DNA from: Rhizosphaericola sp047606825
Lineage (GTDB): Bacteria > Bacteroidota > Bacteroidia > Chitinophagales > Chitinophagaceae
Direction of reading: 5' to 3'
Length of the DNA stretch: 12,648 bases
Assembly: GCA_047606825.1 (NCBI GenBank)
Contig: JASGDY010000020.1
Coordinates: forward strand, 1-12,648
The translations under genes were made by a program, and so were the position numbers. Under the pieces are notes generated by a model. That model did no database searches. It was not told the origin of the DNA and was given only the letters and a program-made list of their open reading frames with translations. Below, in pieces: positions 1 to 6,149 of the stretch (positions are counted from its first letter, which is position 1; each line of letters begins with the position of its first letter).

Positions 1-30
1 AATTCAATATAGACCAATAATTTTTATTAC

Positions 31-147
31 TCCGCTCTTCAGGATTTGTAATCCTGAAGCCGTATCGGCGGATTTTCAATCCGCAAATAGCAGTGCATTG
101 CAAATGCACGGATAAGCGTTCGGGATTGCAAATCCCGAACAGCACAA
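31..147. repeat. Four-hairpin palindrome array, left copy
   Basis: This is a 117-bp unit matching 4287-4403 in inverted orientation with 116 of 117 identical positions. It consists of four palindromes at 37-59 (10-bp stem), 68-84 (7-bp stem), 93-109 (7-bp stem) and 118-140 (10-bp stem). Each has a 3-nt loop, and the spacers between them are exactly 8 nt. Every stem closes on ATT-NNN-AAT, for example GGATTgcaAATCC-type cores. The single difference from the right copy is in the loop of the second hairpin (TTC here; the right copy has TGC when read in the same orientation), so no stem is disturbed. It resembles REP-type extragenic palindromes grouped into a composite unit; no associated transposase is in the window. 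Confidence 0.93.
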
Positions 148-207
148 ATGGATTTTTGGTCTAAAATATAAATCAAAATCGTATAACTATAAAAACAAAA
201 ATCCATT
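147..207. repeat. 12-bp inverted repeat in the leader of the broken gene
   Basis: AATGGATTTTTG at 147-158 is exactly complementary to CAAAAATCCATT at 196-207. The two arms are separated by a 37-nt AT-rich loop. It lies just inside the left hairpin array and 53 bp before the start of the broken gene at 261. The stem is perfect but AT-rich and the loop is long, so it could be a weak mRNA fold, a protein-binding site or chance. Confidence 0.4.
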
Positions 208-260
208 CGTGGGAAAAAACACATTTCATAGCTATTCATAAAAATCAAAAAAACATACAC

Positions 261-495
261 ATGAAAAATCTATTCATCATCCCCGTCCTCTCCGCCGCCC
301 TCCTGTCCATTGCCGCGGGTTTATAATGGCGATGCCGCCGTAAAAAATTTTGTGTTGGACGTCGTGTTTGCAACCTCAAAAGGTGATTTTCCCATACGTG
401 TTGTACGCACCGAAACCTATATCAAACAAAACGGCAAGTGGTATTTTGTATCAGGACAAGGGTTTTATCAAAAGAAGAATATGATGAACACATGA
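261..495 (+). pseudogene. Chimeric gene remnant: signal peptide joined out of frame to a DUF4440/SnoaL-like C-terminus
   Basis: An ATG at 261 opens a clear export signal (MKNLFIIPVLSAALLSIAAG) that stops after 21 codons at 324-326. In another frame, from about 313 to 495, lies a piece reading VYNGDAAVKNF ... TYIKQNGKWYFVSGQG. This has the pattern of the C-terminal half of NTF2-like DUF4440/SnoaL proteins (a conserved Y-GD-A-V strand followed by a W-K-NGKW-V-S-Q strand). The N-terminal half of that fold is missing. The leader and signal-peptide DNA from about 221 onward resembles the leader of the lipoprotein gene at 3120, including a shared CATACACATGAAAAAT. The simplest reading is a deletion that fused the front of one secreted-protein gene to the back of another, followed by loss of frame. 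An ATG-less start at TTG 310 would give only 61 residues without an export signal and is unlikely to be functional. Confidence 0.72.
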
Positions 496-665
496 AACCA
501 TAAATGTAGCTGCCACGCTCTGCGGAGATATTTGCAATCCCTTGCAATTGAAAAGGATTCATGCAACAAATAAGCAAGCATTTGTAACAAACGCGAAAGT
601 ATTTCCGTCCGTTCGAAATTAGTTTTACACCATTATAATTTTATCATTTGTTAAATAGAAAAGCC

Positions 666-1544
666 ATGAAAAAAATGCTATCAACCACAGGGATATTGCT
701 CTTCTTTATAGCCGCGTTGTTGTCTGGTTGCGCCAAGCAAAATGATGGTTCGGATGATGACGAAACAACGCCCACAACCAATTGCAAACTAACCGGGCAA
801 ACGACCGGTGACTTATATTCCAATAGTCAGCACTATAGCTTGGAATATGACGCCAACGGCAATCCTTCCAAGATTACCATCCCCAGCGGTTCGACGCAGA
901 TAACCGAAACGATAGAGCCAACGAAAATGGTCTTTAAGGAAACGTCCGGCTCGGTGAACCGTTACATCTCTTATCCCGGAAGTTATCTCGACAAACAGCC
1001 AGCGAGTGCAGTAGTCGGTTCCGACAACTCGGCCAATATCATTCCGTTCGCTTTCACTTACGAATCCAATGGGAAAATAGCAACCGTTAAGAAAGGCCCA
1101 GGCAACCCGAGCGGCGTGATGGACGACAGCCAGGCCATTGTCATCAGGATTACTTACGACGACAACAAGGATGTAAGCACGATTGTCTATCATGCCAATT
1201 ACTTACCCGATGTCGCTGATCGCGACTACGCGACCTTGGTAGCGACTGGTTACGACGACCACCCTTCACCGTACAGCGGATTGAAAAACGGCGTCTTTTT
1301 ACAGTTCACCTTTCATTGGGAGGATACCGGACTGGATAATCCAAGATACATTTTTGACCAGTTAAGTACACACAACGTATTGGGCTACACGCTGACTTAC
1401 CACAACAGCGGGGGTATTGCGGAAACATTTACCTACCAATACAACGACAAAGGACTGCCCATCCATCGCGACGCGTCATTAGGCTCCATAGGACAAACGC
1501 CCACAAAAAAATATTATGACGAATGGGAATACGATTGCCAATAG
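666..1544 (+). CDS. Lipoprotein with YD/RHS-like beta-strand repeats
   Basis: This 292-residue protein has a typical lipoprotein signal peptide. A hydrophobic stretch at residues 5-20 runs into LSGC, so Cys22 should be lipidated. An acidic, Thr-rich linker (NDGSDDDETTP) follows; runs of acidic residues after the Cys are associated with surface export in Bacteroidetes. The body contains several strands with the tyrosine-aspartate pattern seen in YD/RHS-type repeats: YDANGNPSKI, FTYESNGKIATV, ITYDDNKDVSTIVY and FTYQYNDKGLPIHRD. These suggest a beta-rich extracellular protein like the Bacteroidetes lipoproteins that carry DUF4595-type repeats, but the family assignment is inferred from pattern only. 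I chose the ATG at 666 over a TTG 18 bp upstream because it places the basic MKK immediately before the hydrophobic core. It is the first intact gene of a co-directional group of exported proteins. Enzymatic activity is not apparent. Confidence 0.85.
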   Translation: MKKMLSTTGILLFFIAALLSGCAKQNDGSDDDETTPTTNCKLTGQTTGDLYSNSQHYSLEYDANGNPSKITIPSGSTQITETIEPTKMVFKETSGSVNRYISYPGSYLDKQPASAVVGSDNSANIIPFAFTYESNGKIATVKKGPGNPSGVMDDSQAIVIRITYDDNKDVSTIVYHANYLPDVADRDYATLVATGYDDHPSPYSGLKNGVFLQFTFHWEDTGLDNPRYIFDQLSTHNVLGYTLTYHNSGGIAETFTYQYNDKGLPIHRDASLGSIGQTPTKKYYDEWEYDCQ

Positions 1545-1614
1545 AACATGATATGAAAGTCAAAATGAAAACAGTTACGCTGTCACGTATCTCAATAAAT
1601 GTGGCGGCAATCTA

Positions 1615-1636
1615 GAGACGCACAATGGTGCGTCTC
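1615..1636. repeat. GAGACGCAC palindrome
   Basis: GAGACGCAC, a 4-nt loop AATG, then GTGCGTCTC form a perfect 9-bp stem 18 bp upstream of the next start codon at 1654. No T-run follows, so it does not look like a terminator. Short palindromes with this AGACGCAC/GTGCGTCT core are, from memory, scattered in intergenic DNA of Bacteroidetes and cyanobacteria. If transcribed it would sit in the leader of the 1654 gene. Confidence 0.75.
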
Positions 1637-1653
1637 CCTAAAAACAAATACAG

Positions 1654-2310
1654 ATGAAGCAAATAACCGCCCGGTCTACTTTGTTCGGATATGGCATTGT
1701 ACTGTGCATGCTCTCCGCCGCAGAGGTCTCCGCACAGTACGTGGAGCCTGACTATCATCCGCAGCCCGTTTACCTGGTACCCAAAGTGCCTTTTGACAGC
1801 TTGCAGACCAAGGCAATGTTGGGAAAAGGGAATGCGACCATCAAAGGAACTACCTATGCGGGCTTGTTCCTGGGAATTAAGCATTATGGCAACAAAGTGA
1901 AGGTAGCGCTGTATCCGCTGACACCCTACTTCAAGGAATACCTTTCACTGGAGAAAAAAGTCAACCCGGCCAAGTCCGTGCAAATCGGTGTGCCTGGTTA
2001 TGTGTTCAGCTACAGGTTGGAAGCTGTTACCAACAGCGATGGCGACTTCACGTTCCCCAATATGAAACCCGGAAAGTATTACCTGGTCACTGCCATAGAA
2101 TTTTACGAAGACATTACTACCGACAGTTTGGTTGGCAAACATTATAGCAACAGGGAAAAAAGCAAGAAAGAGGAATACGTAACAACGACCAACAATTACC
2201 ACTTCTACAAAGCACTCTCGAAAATCGTGGAAATAAAAAAGGACGGCGAACTGGTAAAAACAAAACTTAGCGGCACCGTTGAAGTTAAAGACACTATCCC
2301 AGACAATTAA
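1654..2310 (+). CDS. Secreted protein with carboxypeptidase-regulatory-like beta-sandwich (paralog 1)
   Basis: This 218-residue protein has a Sec signal peptide ending in VSA-Q, so cleavage is likely after Ala27. The mature N-terminus is QYVEP. A conserved block PFDSLQTKAMLGKGNATIKG occupies residues 46-65. Residues 82-145 contain VALYPLTPYF and DGDFTFPNMKPGKYYL. The latter is the end of a CarboxypepD_reg/Cna-B-like beta-sandwich, where a G-x-F-x-F strand is followed by L/M-KPG-K-YYL. No catalytic residues are recognisable. In this fold family such domains usually act as structural or binding modules on exported proteins. The next gene (2380-3021) is a clear tandem paralog with a 69-bp gap. 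The ATG at 1654 starts the signal peptide directly. The exact role is unknown. Confidence 0.85.
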   Translation: MKQITARSTLFGYGIVLCMLSAAEVSAQYVEPDYHPQPVYLVPKVPFDSLQTKAMLGKGNATIKGTTYAGLFLGIKHYGNKVKVALYPLTPYFKEYLSLEKKVNPAKSVQIGVPGYVFSYRLEAVTNSDGDFTFPNMKPGKYYLVTAIEFYEDITTDSLVGKHYSNREKSKKEEYVTTTNNYHFYKALSKIVEIKKDGELVKTKLSGTVEVKDTIPDN

Positions 2311-2379
2311 AATTAAAAAAGGCGATGAAGTAACGACATGCGAAAACAATAAGTCACAGGCATAGAGTAAAATACACAG

Positions 2380-3021
2380 ATGAAAAAAACAACCATACAC
2401 ACCGTAGCCGTCGTAGCGGCATTACTGCTGATACTGCTGTCGTCGGCAACCTTGGCATCTGCTCAGTACGTAGAACCCGAAAGGACTTACGACACGACTT
2501 TCCTCTTTCCAAAGACGCCTTTTGACAGCATACAGGCCAGGACGATGCTGGAAAAAGGAACGGCGACCATCAAAGGCTCCGCCTATATCAAGAGCGACGC
2601 ATTGGGATGGGGAGACAACTATGTTGAGGACAACTTGGAGGTGGACCTGTTTCCACTCACGCCCTATTTTGAAGAATACCTTGCCTTGAGGAAAAAGAAC
2701 AATACCCAAAAACGCACTTTCGCCCGCATACACAGCTACGTGCCAGACTATATGCTGACTGCCATAGCCAACAATATTGGCAACTTTACGTTCCCCGACA
2801 TGAAACCCGGAAAGTATTACCTAGAAGCGGTCATCCATTGGGATTCAGAAGAGTACGGCAACGTAGAAACCGGCCATACCTACACCAAGAGAACCGGGAA
2901 AATACACACCCACTACCAGACACAGTATTATACCCAGAGCAACAGTAAGCTCCTCTCAAAAATTGTGGAGATAAAAAAGGACGGCGAAGTCGTAAACGTG
3001 AAGATGACATCGCTCAAATAG
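2380..3021 (+). CDS. Secreted protein with carboxypeptidase-regulatory-like beta-sandwich (paralog 2)
   Basis: This 213-residue protein parallels the preceding gene along its whole length. It has a signal peptide ending LASA-Q (cleavage after Ala28) and the same mature start QYVEP. It then has PFDSIQARTMLEKGTATIKG, VDLFPLTPYFEEYLALRKK, NFTFPDMKPGKYYL at about residues 135-148, and a C-terminal LSKIVEIKKDGEVV. The middle and His/Thr/Tyr-rich stretch near residues 165-190 diverge from paralog 1. At DNA level a 23-nt stretch at 2800-2822 is identical to 2062-2084, so the duplication is fairly recent or maintained by gene conversion. The two are probably co-transcribed. No enzymatic motif is visible; a binding or structural role at the cell envelope is the likeliest guess. 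Confidence 0.85.
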   Translation: MKKTTIHTVAVVAALLLILLSSATLASAQYVEPERTYDTTFLFPKTPFDSIQARTMLEKGTATIKGSAYIKSDALGWGDNYVEDNLEVDLFPLTPYFEEYLALRKKNNTQKRTFARIHSYVPDYMLTAIANNIGNFTFPDMKPGKYYLEAVIHWDSEEYGNVETGHTYTKRTGKIHTHYQTQYYTQSNSKLLSKIVEIKKDGEVVNVKMTSLK

Positions 3022-3119
3022 CATGATTGACAAAATAAAATCTACCGGCTATTGCAACCTATCATTTGAATATAAAAAAATAAAACATTCCTAGCTATAA
3101 AAAATCAAAAATCATACAC

Positions 3120-4073
3120 ATGAAAAATGCATTCTTTTTCCCCATTCTCTCCTCTGTCATACTATTGGCAACAGCATGTAACCTTATCGACAACAACACG
3201 TCAAAAAACAATACGCAATACGTCGATGCCAACAAAAAGGACGCCGAGGCAATCATACAGTTCAACAACGGATTTGTGCAGCTCGACGACCGCAACAACG
3301 CTTATTTAAACGGCGTGAAAACAAATGTTACAGAAATCGTCAAGCAGATGCAGTCACCCTCTCCGTACTTTGAAATCAGCAGTCCTATTGACTTGCCTGT
3401 CACCTATTCGCTCAACCAGAAGGACCCGAACAAAATACCGGATGTCCTTGGCAGTGCCGACCACAGTTTTTTCAAAACCAACCTGGCTGCACTGAGCAAT
3501 TACTATGACAAGATAAAAACTACGTATAGTGCCCTGCAAGACTACATGGAAGCCGAAGACTATAAAGACGACGACAACAAGAAAGGACAGGCATTGGTCA
3601 TGGTTCTGGACAGCGTCGTCACCAAATATTATACAGTCAGTGATGCCATCGTAAAAAAACTGGACGCCATCACCGAAGATGCCGAACGCGTCGTACTAAA
3701 AGACCATCCGTTGAAAGATTTCATCTTCGCCATGAAAGACGACAGGGCGGCTTTGCAGCAGTTAAACACACTTATCGACAGTGCCGCCAACAATTACACG
3801 ACATATCAAACGACCATCAAGGCCGCCTACGACAGATTAGAAACGCAATACAGCCAACACTCCGTGATGAAACTGCCCGGCAATGGAAACTATGGGAACA
3901 ACAAAGCATACGGACTGGACATGTTTTACCGTTACCTCAACCAATACCTGACAGCATTGAAAAGATATATGCGCAACGCTGCCGCTTCAGGGAAAATAAG
4001 CGAGTCGGACCTGAACGACCTGAAAAGCTATGATGATGTCTTAAGGACAAACTATAACACTTTTGTGGATTGA
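3120..4073 (+). CDS. YiiG/DUF3829-like helical lipoprotein
   Basis: This 317-residue protein has a lipoprotein signal (MKNAFFFPILSS ... LLATAC), with Cys20 as the likely acylation site. The mature part is predominantly helical and charged. It opens with KKDAEAIIQFNNGFVQLDDRNNAYLNG and ends with LDMFYRYLNQYLTALKRYMR followed by NDLKSYDDVLRTNYNTFV. This overall pattern (an N-terminal helix with repeated Asn/Tyr, paired long helices and a terminal NxLxxYDxVVxxYN-like segment) fits the YiiG/DUF3829 lipoproteins, whose biochemical role is unknown. The assignment is by eye and moderate. The start is supported by the signal peptide. The leader from about 3086 shares TAGCTAT and CATACACATGAAAAAT with the broken gene at 261, pointing to a duplicated upstream region. 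It is the last gene of the + strand group, and a 30-bp near-perfect palindrome begins 3 bp after its stop codon. Confidence 0.82.
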   Translation: MKNAFFFPILSSVILLATACNLIDNNTSKNNTQYVDANKKDAEAIIQFNNGFVQLDDRNNAYLNGVKTNVTEIVKQMQSPSPYFEISSPIDLPVTYSLNQKDPNKIPDVLGSADHSFFKTNLAALSNYYDKIKTTYSALQDYMEAEDYKDDDNKKGQALVMVLDSVVTKYYTVSDAIVKKLDAITEDAERVVLKDHPLKDFIFAMKDDRAALQQLNTLIDSAANNYTTYQTTIKAAYDRLETQYSQHSVMKLPGNGNYGNNKAYGLDMFYRYLNQYLTALKRYMRNAAASGKISESDLNDLKSYDDVLRTNYNTFVD

Positions 4074-4075
4074 AA

Positions 4076-4105
4076 TGCAGAGAGAGGGCATGCCCTGTCT
4101 CTGCA
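4076..4105 (+). terminator. 30-bp palindrome after the last + strand gene, possible terminator
   Basis: TGCAGAGAGAGGGCA at 4076-4090 pairs with TGCCCTGTCTCTGCA at 4091-4105, with 14 of 15 positions complementary and no loop. It starts 3 bp after the TGA of the lipoprotein gene at 3120-4073. Its position suggests transcription termination or 3'-end protection, but no T-tract follows, so the terminator assignment rests on location and stem strength only. Confidence 0.5.
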
Positions 4106-4186
4106 ACCAACCGATGCGCAGGGCTGTTGTGTTCTAAATTTGGTAATATGTGCCGATCCGCGGCGGCGCGTCGTTCCATATTGTAG

Positions 4187-4206
4187 CAACGGAATTCATT
4201 CCGTTG
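4187..4206. repeat. CAACGGAAT palindrome
   Basis: CAACGGAAT and ATTCCGTTG form a 9-bp stem around a 2-nt centre. The size and the AAT/ATT closing resemble the hairpins in the nearby four-hairpin array, so it may be a solitary relative of the same palindrome class. Confidence 0.6.
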
Positions 4207-4227
4207 TAATGAATGAAGCGATAGAGA

Positions 4228-4240
4228 GTTCCATAGGAAC
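4228..4240. repeat. GTTCC-ATA-GGAAC palindrome
   Basis: This is a perfect 5-bp stem with a 3-nt centre, located between the CAACGGAAT palindrome and the right hairpin array. It is short, so chance is possible, but 5'-GTTCCnnnGGAAC palindromes are, from memory, a frequent intergenic motif in Bacteroidetes. Confidence 0.4.
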
Positions 4241-4286
4241 GATACATATAGCTAGCTTTATTTATAATGTCATCGCTGAAAATTAA

Positions 4287-4403
4287 TTGTGCTGTTCGGG
4301 ATTTGCAATCCCGAACGCTTATCCGTGCATTTGCAATGCACTGCTATTTGCGGATTGCAAATCCGCCGATACGGCTTCAGGATTACAAATCCTGAAGAGC
4401 GGA
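4287..4403. repeat. Four-hairpin palindrome array, right copy
   Basis: This is the inverted partner of 31-147. Its palindromes are at 4294-4316 (10-bp stem, loop TGC), 4325-4341 (7-bp stem, loop TGC), 4350-4366 (7-bp stem, loop GCA) and 4375-4397 (10-bp stem, loop ACA). The three spacers (GCTTATCC, TGCTATTT and CGATACGG) are each exactly 8 nt, giving a symmetric 23-8-17-8-17-8-23 layout. Similarity to the left copy ends abruptly at both sides. It lies between two convergent transcription units, so it could also affect termination. No target-site duplication or coding sequence is associated with it. Confidence 0.93.
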
Positions 4404-4452
4404 ATCATTATCGTATAAGATAAATATGCTTTTATACTCTAGGATAAAATAA

Positions 4453-4491
4453 ATGAAACCTATAAGGTTTTTAAAACTTTATAGGTTTCAT
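4453..4491 (-). terminator. Intrinsic terminator of the susC-susD-tlpA unit
   Basis: The sequence starting at 4453 (ATGAAACCTATAAGGTTTT) pairs with 4473-4491 in 18 of 19 positions, the exception being one possible G-U pair, around a single central base. Read on the minus strand, it begins 18 bp after the TAA of the thioredoxin gene and is followed by TTATTTTATCC, a T-rich tail. Strong hairpin, correct location and T-rich tail together make a convincing rho-independent terminator. The AACCTATAAGG/CCTTATAGGTT core is a familiar terminator form in Bacteroidetes. Confidence 0.78.
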
Positions 4492-4509
4492 AGGATGGTT
4501 TTTCATAGG

Positions 4510-5967
4510 TTATCCTTTCCGCGCCAGTTCAATCATCGAGGAAAGTTCGTCCACGGCGGCTTCGTTGCTGCCGTCAAAGCCCGTCAGGTGGAAGCGGATA
4601 TTGCCTTTGGGGTCGATGACGAACTTTGCGGGAATGCCGCTGACACCGTAGGACAGGACGACTTTGTTTTCCTTTGTTTCCGGGTCTTTGAGATCCATCA
4701 GTACTTCAAAGTCGTAATTGTTGTTTTGGACGTAAGCTTTTGCGCTGGCAGTGGCGTTACCGTCTCTTTCCCAGGTGTGTATGAACAGGAACTTGACGTT
4801 CGGGTCGTTTTTATATTTGTCCTGCGCCATCTTCATTGCGGGGAAAGACCGCTTGCAGGGACCGCACCATGTCGCCCAGAAATCCAAGACGACGGTTTTG
4901 CCTTTGAACTGCGCGAGCGACACTTTGTTGCCGTTGACGTCGGTGAGCGTGAACAGCGGCGCGGGTTTTTCGAAGATTTCTTTTTGAAGTCGCGCCACCG
5001 TTTGCTCGTGCACTTTTTGACGAATGGCAGCCATATAGTCGTCATAGCCCGCATTGCTGCCTTTTACTTTGACATAAAGTAGTTGAAACGTGGAATCCAT
5101 TGCAGGTGTGGCCTTTCCGGTCTTCATGGCTGCGTCCAGTTTGTCAAAGGCCTCGCTGTTGCGACCTTTCAGTATCAAGAGTTTGGCATAGGTAAAATTG
5201 GTTCTCGAATCGACTGTTTTTTGGGTTTGGTATAACGTATCGATACATTTCAATGCCTCGTCATACTTTTTTTCTTCTGTCAGGATATCGATGTATGTAT
5301 TGGTAAGCCCGGGATAGCCAAATGCTGCAAACTTTCCGGCACCGTCCGTGGCATCGAGAAACAGTTTGGCACTTTCCATTGCTTTCTTCGCGTAGCTTTC
5401 CGCGTGGGGCAGGTCTCCGTTTTTATGGAATATCGAGGAGATGCCGCCATAGCCGTTGCCTTTCCAAAATTCCTCCTCCAGTTTTTCAATATATTCCAAT
5501 GCCTTGTCGGTGTTCTTTTGTTGGGCATACCTGTTGGCAATGGCAGAGGTTACATAGTCATAGGCAATATGGTCATGGTCAACATTGGGGAAACGGGAAG
5601 GCGGAAACTTGGCAATCCATTCTTTGTACAGCTTCTCAGCTTCTTCCGCAGTGGCTGCACCATAGATAGCTTGTGCCCCGTTGCTACGTGCCGCATAGCC
5701 CAAGGGGAATCTACCCGCTTGTTCTTTTTGCAGGGAATCGGTGGTCTTTTTGTCTCCTAGTTCATAGTAATATCTTTCTGCCAATATCCAGTTGCGTTCG
5801 TTGTTGGAGGCGACCAGTTTTTGGAGCTTTCCGCGTACCAGTGCTGAATCGACTGGTTGCTGTTTCAAGAGTGCATCCAGTTCTTTCCTTTGCAGGGTAT
5901 CGTTTACCTGCGCCTGTGCCAATGTTATCGACAACAGCGACAGGTATAAAAGGAAATTTTTTTTCAT
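4510..5967 (-). CDS. TPR-containing TlpA-family thiol-disulfide oxidoreductase
   Basis: This 485-residue exported protein has a signal peptide (MKKNFLLYLSLLSITLAQAQ; cleavage near residues 18-20). Residues 25-330 are helical with TPR-like pairs, such as NTDKALEYIEKLEEEFWKG and KKYDEALKCIDTLYQ. From about residue 333 a thioredoxin-like TlpA/ResA domain follows: KPAPLFTLTDVNGNKVSLAQFKGK, then WATWCGPCK with redox Cys368 and Cys371. The cis-proline is at position 446 in GVSGIPAKFV. The catalytic motif is complete, so the protein should be an active periplasmic or lipid-anchored-side reductase; no lipobox is present. It follows the susD-like gene after 182 bp, and TlpA-like genes of this architecture are common next to SusCD pairs in Sphingobacteriia. 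It may reduce disulfides in imported substrate or in envelope proteins; that role is inference. The start is set by the signal peptide. Confidence 0.93.
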   Translation of the reverse strand: MKKNFLLYLSLLSITLAQAQVNDTLQRKELDALLKQQPVDSALVRGKLQKLVASNNERNWILAERYYYELGDKKTTDSLQKEQAGRFPLGYAARSNGAQAIYGAATAEEAEKLYKEWIAKFPPSRFPNVDHDHIAYDYVTSAIANRYAQQKNTDKALEYIEKLEEEFWKGNGYGGISSIFHKNGDLPHAESYAKKAMESAKLFLDATDGAGKFAAFGYPGLTNTYIDILTEEKKYDEALKCIDTLYQTQKTVDSRTNFTYAKLLILKGRNSEAFDKLDAAMKTGKATPAMDSTFQLLYVKVKGSNAGYDDYMAAIRQKVHEQTVARLQKEIFEKPAPLFTLTDVNGNKVSLAQFKGKTVVLDFWATWCGPCKRSFPAMKMAQDKYKNDPNVKFLFIHTWERDGNATASAKAYVQNNNYDFEVLMDLKDPETKENKVVLSYGVSGIPAKFVIDPKGNIRFHLTGFDGSNEAAVDELSSMIELARKG

Positions 5968-5995
5968 CTTTTTGTTTTTAAAATATTGAATATGA

Positions 5996-6050
5996 TAACC
6001 ATTAAGGAATTAAGAGAATGCCTTAATTTCCCTTAACTTCTTAATGGTTA
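5996..6050. repeat. Imperfect 19-bp inverted repeat upstream of the thioredoxin gene
   Basis: TAACCATTAAGGAATTAAG at 5996-6014 pairs with 6032-6050 with two mismatches, around a 17-nt loop. It lies 29 bp upstream of the thioredoxin start codon, between susD and tlpA. On the minus strand the sequence shows TTAAG recurring about every 8 to 10 nt. If transcribed it could form a leader hairpin that sets tlpA expression apart from susCD. A second, weaker inverted repeat (ATACTTCG at 6097-6104 with CGAAGTAT at 6137-6144) lies just after the susD stop codon. Neither has a terminator-like T-tract. Confidence 0.5.
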
Positions 6051-6149
6051 CAAAACTGCATGTTTATAACTTTACACATTTTCCTTTACATGATATATAC
6101 TTCGAAAGGGATAAATTGGTAATTGAATTACTCTTGCGAAGTATCAATC

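Noticed and set aside
31..147. CRISPR array
   Set aside because: The repeated elements are palindromes of two sizes with different sequences and 8-nt spacers, not identical repeats with variable spacers of about 30 nt, and no cas gene is present.
11..162. AGACCAA at 11-17 and TTGGTCT at 156-162 as terminal repeats of a larger element around the left array
   Set aside because: Only 7 bp match, and the right copy of the array lacks these flanks, so they are not part of the repeated unit.
622..650. Bacteroidetes -33/-7 promoter before the gene at 666 (TATCATTTG, also at 3060-3068)
   Set aside because: The -7 element has three instead of two bases between TA and TTTG, the -33 element is poor, and the distance to the start differs greatly between the two places.
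3937..4179. An 80-codon minus-strand open frame overlapping the end of the YiiG-like gene
   Set aside because: Most of it is antisense to the lipoprotein gene or consists of the palindrome region. The composition is not protein-like and there is no supporting context.
4287..4403. Integron attC-like sites bounding gene cassettes
   Set aside because: No GTTRRRY-type core sites or R/L box pairs were found, and no integrase is present. The hairpins are simple symmetric palindromes.
178..4417. ATCGTATA at 178-185 and 4410-4417 as target-site duplication of the 4.1-kb block
   Set aside because: The first copy is inside the left array and the second outside the right array, so they do not flank the block. 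Eight AT-rich bases can recur by chance.
4453..5082. A 209-codon open frame on the + strand
   Set aside because: It is antisense to the well-supported thioredoxin gene, has no recognisable domain and starts inside the terminator hairpin.
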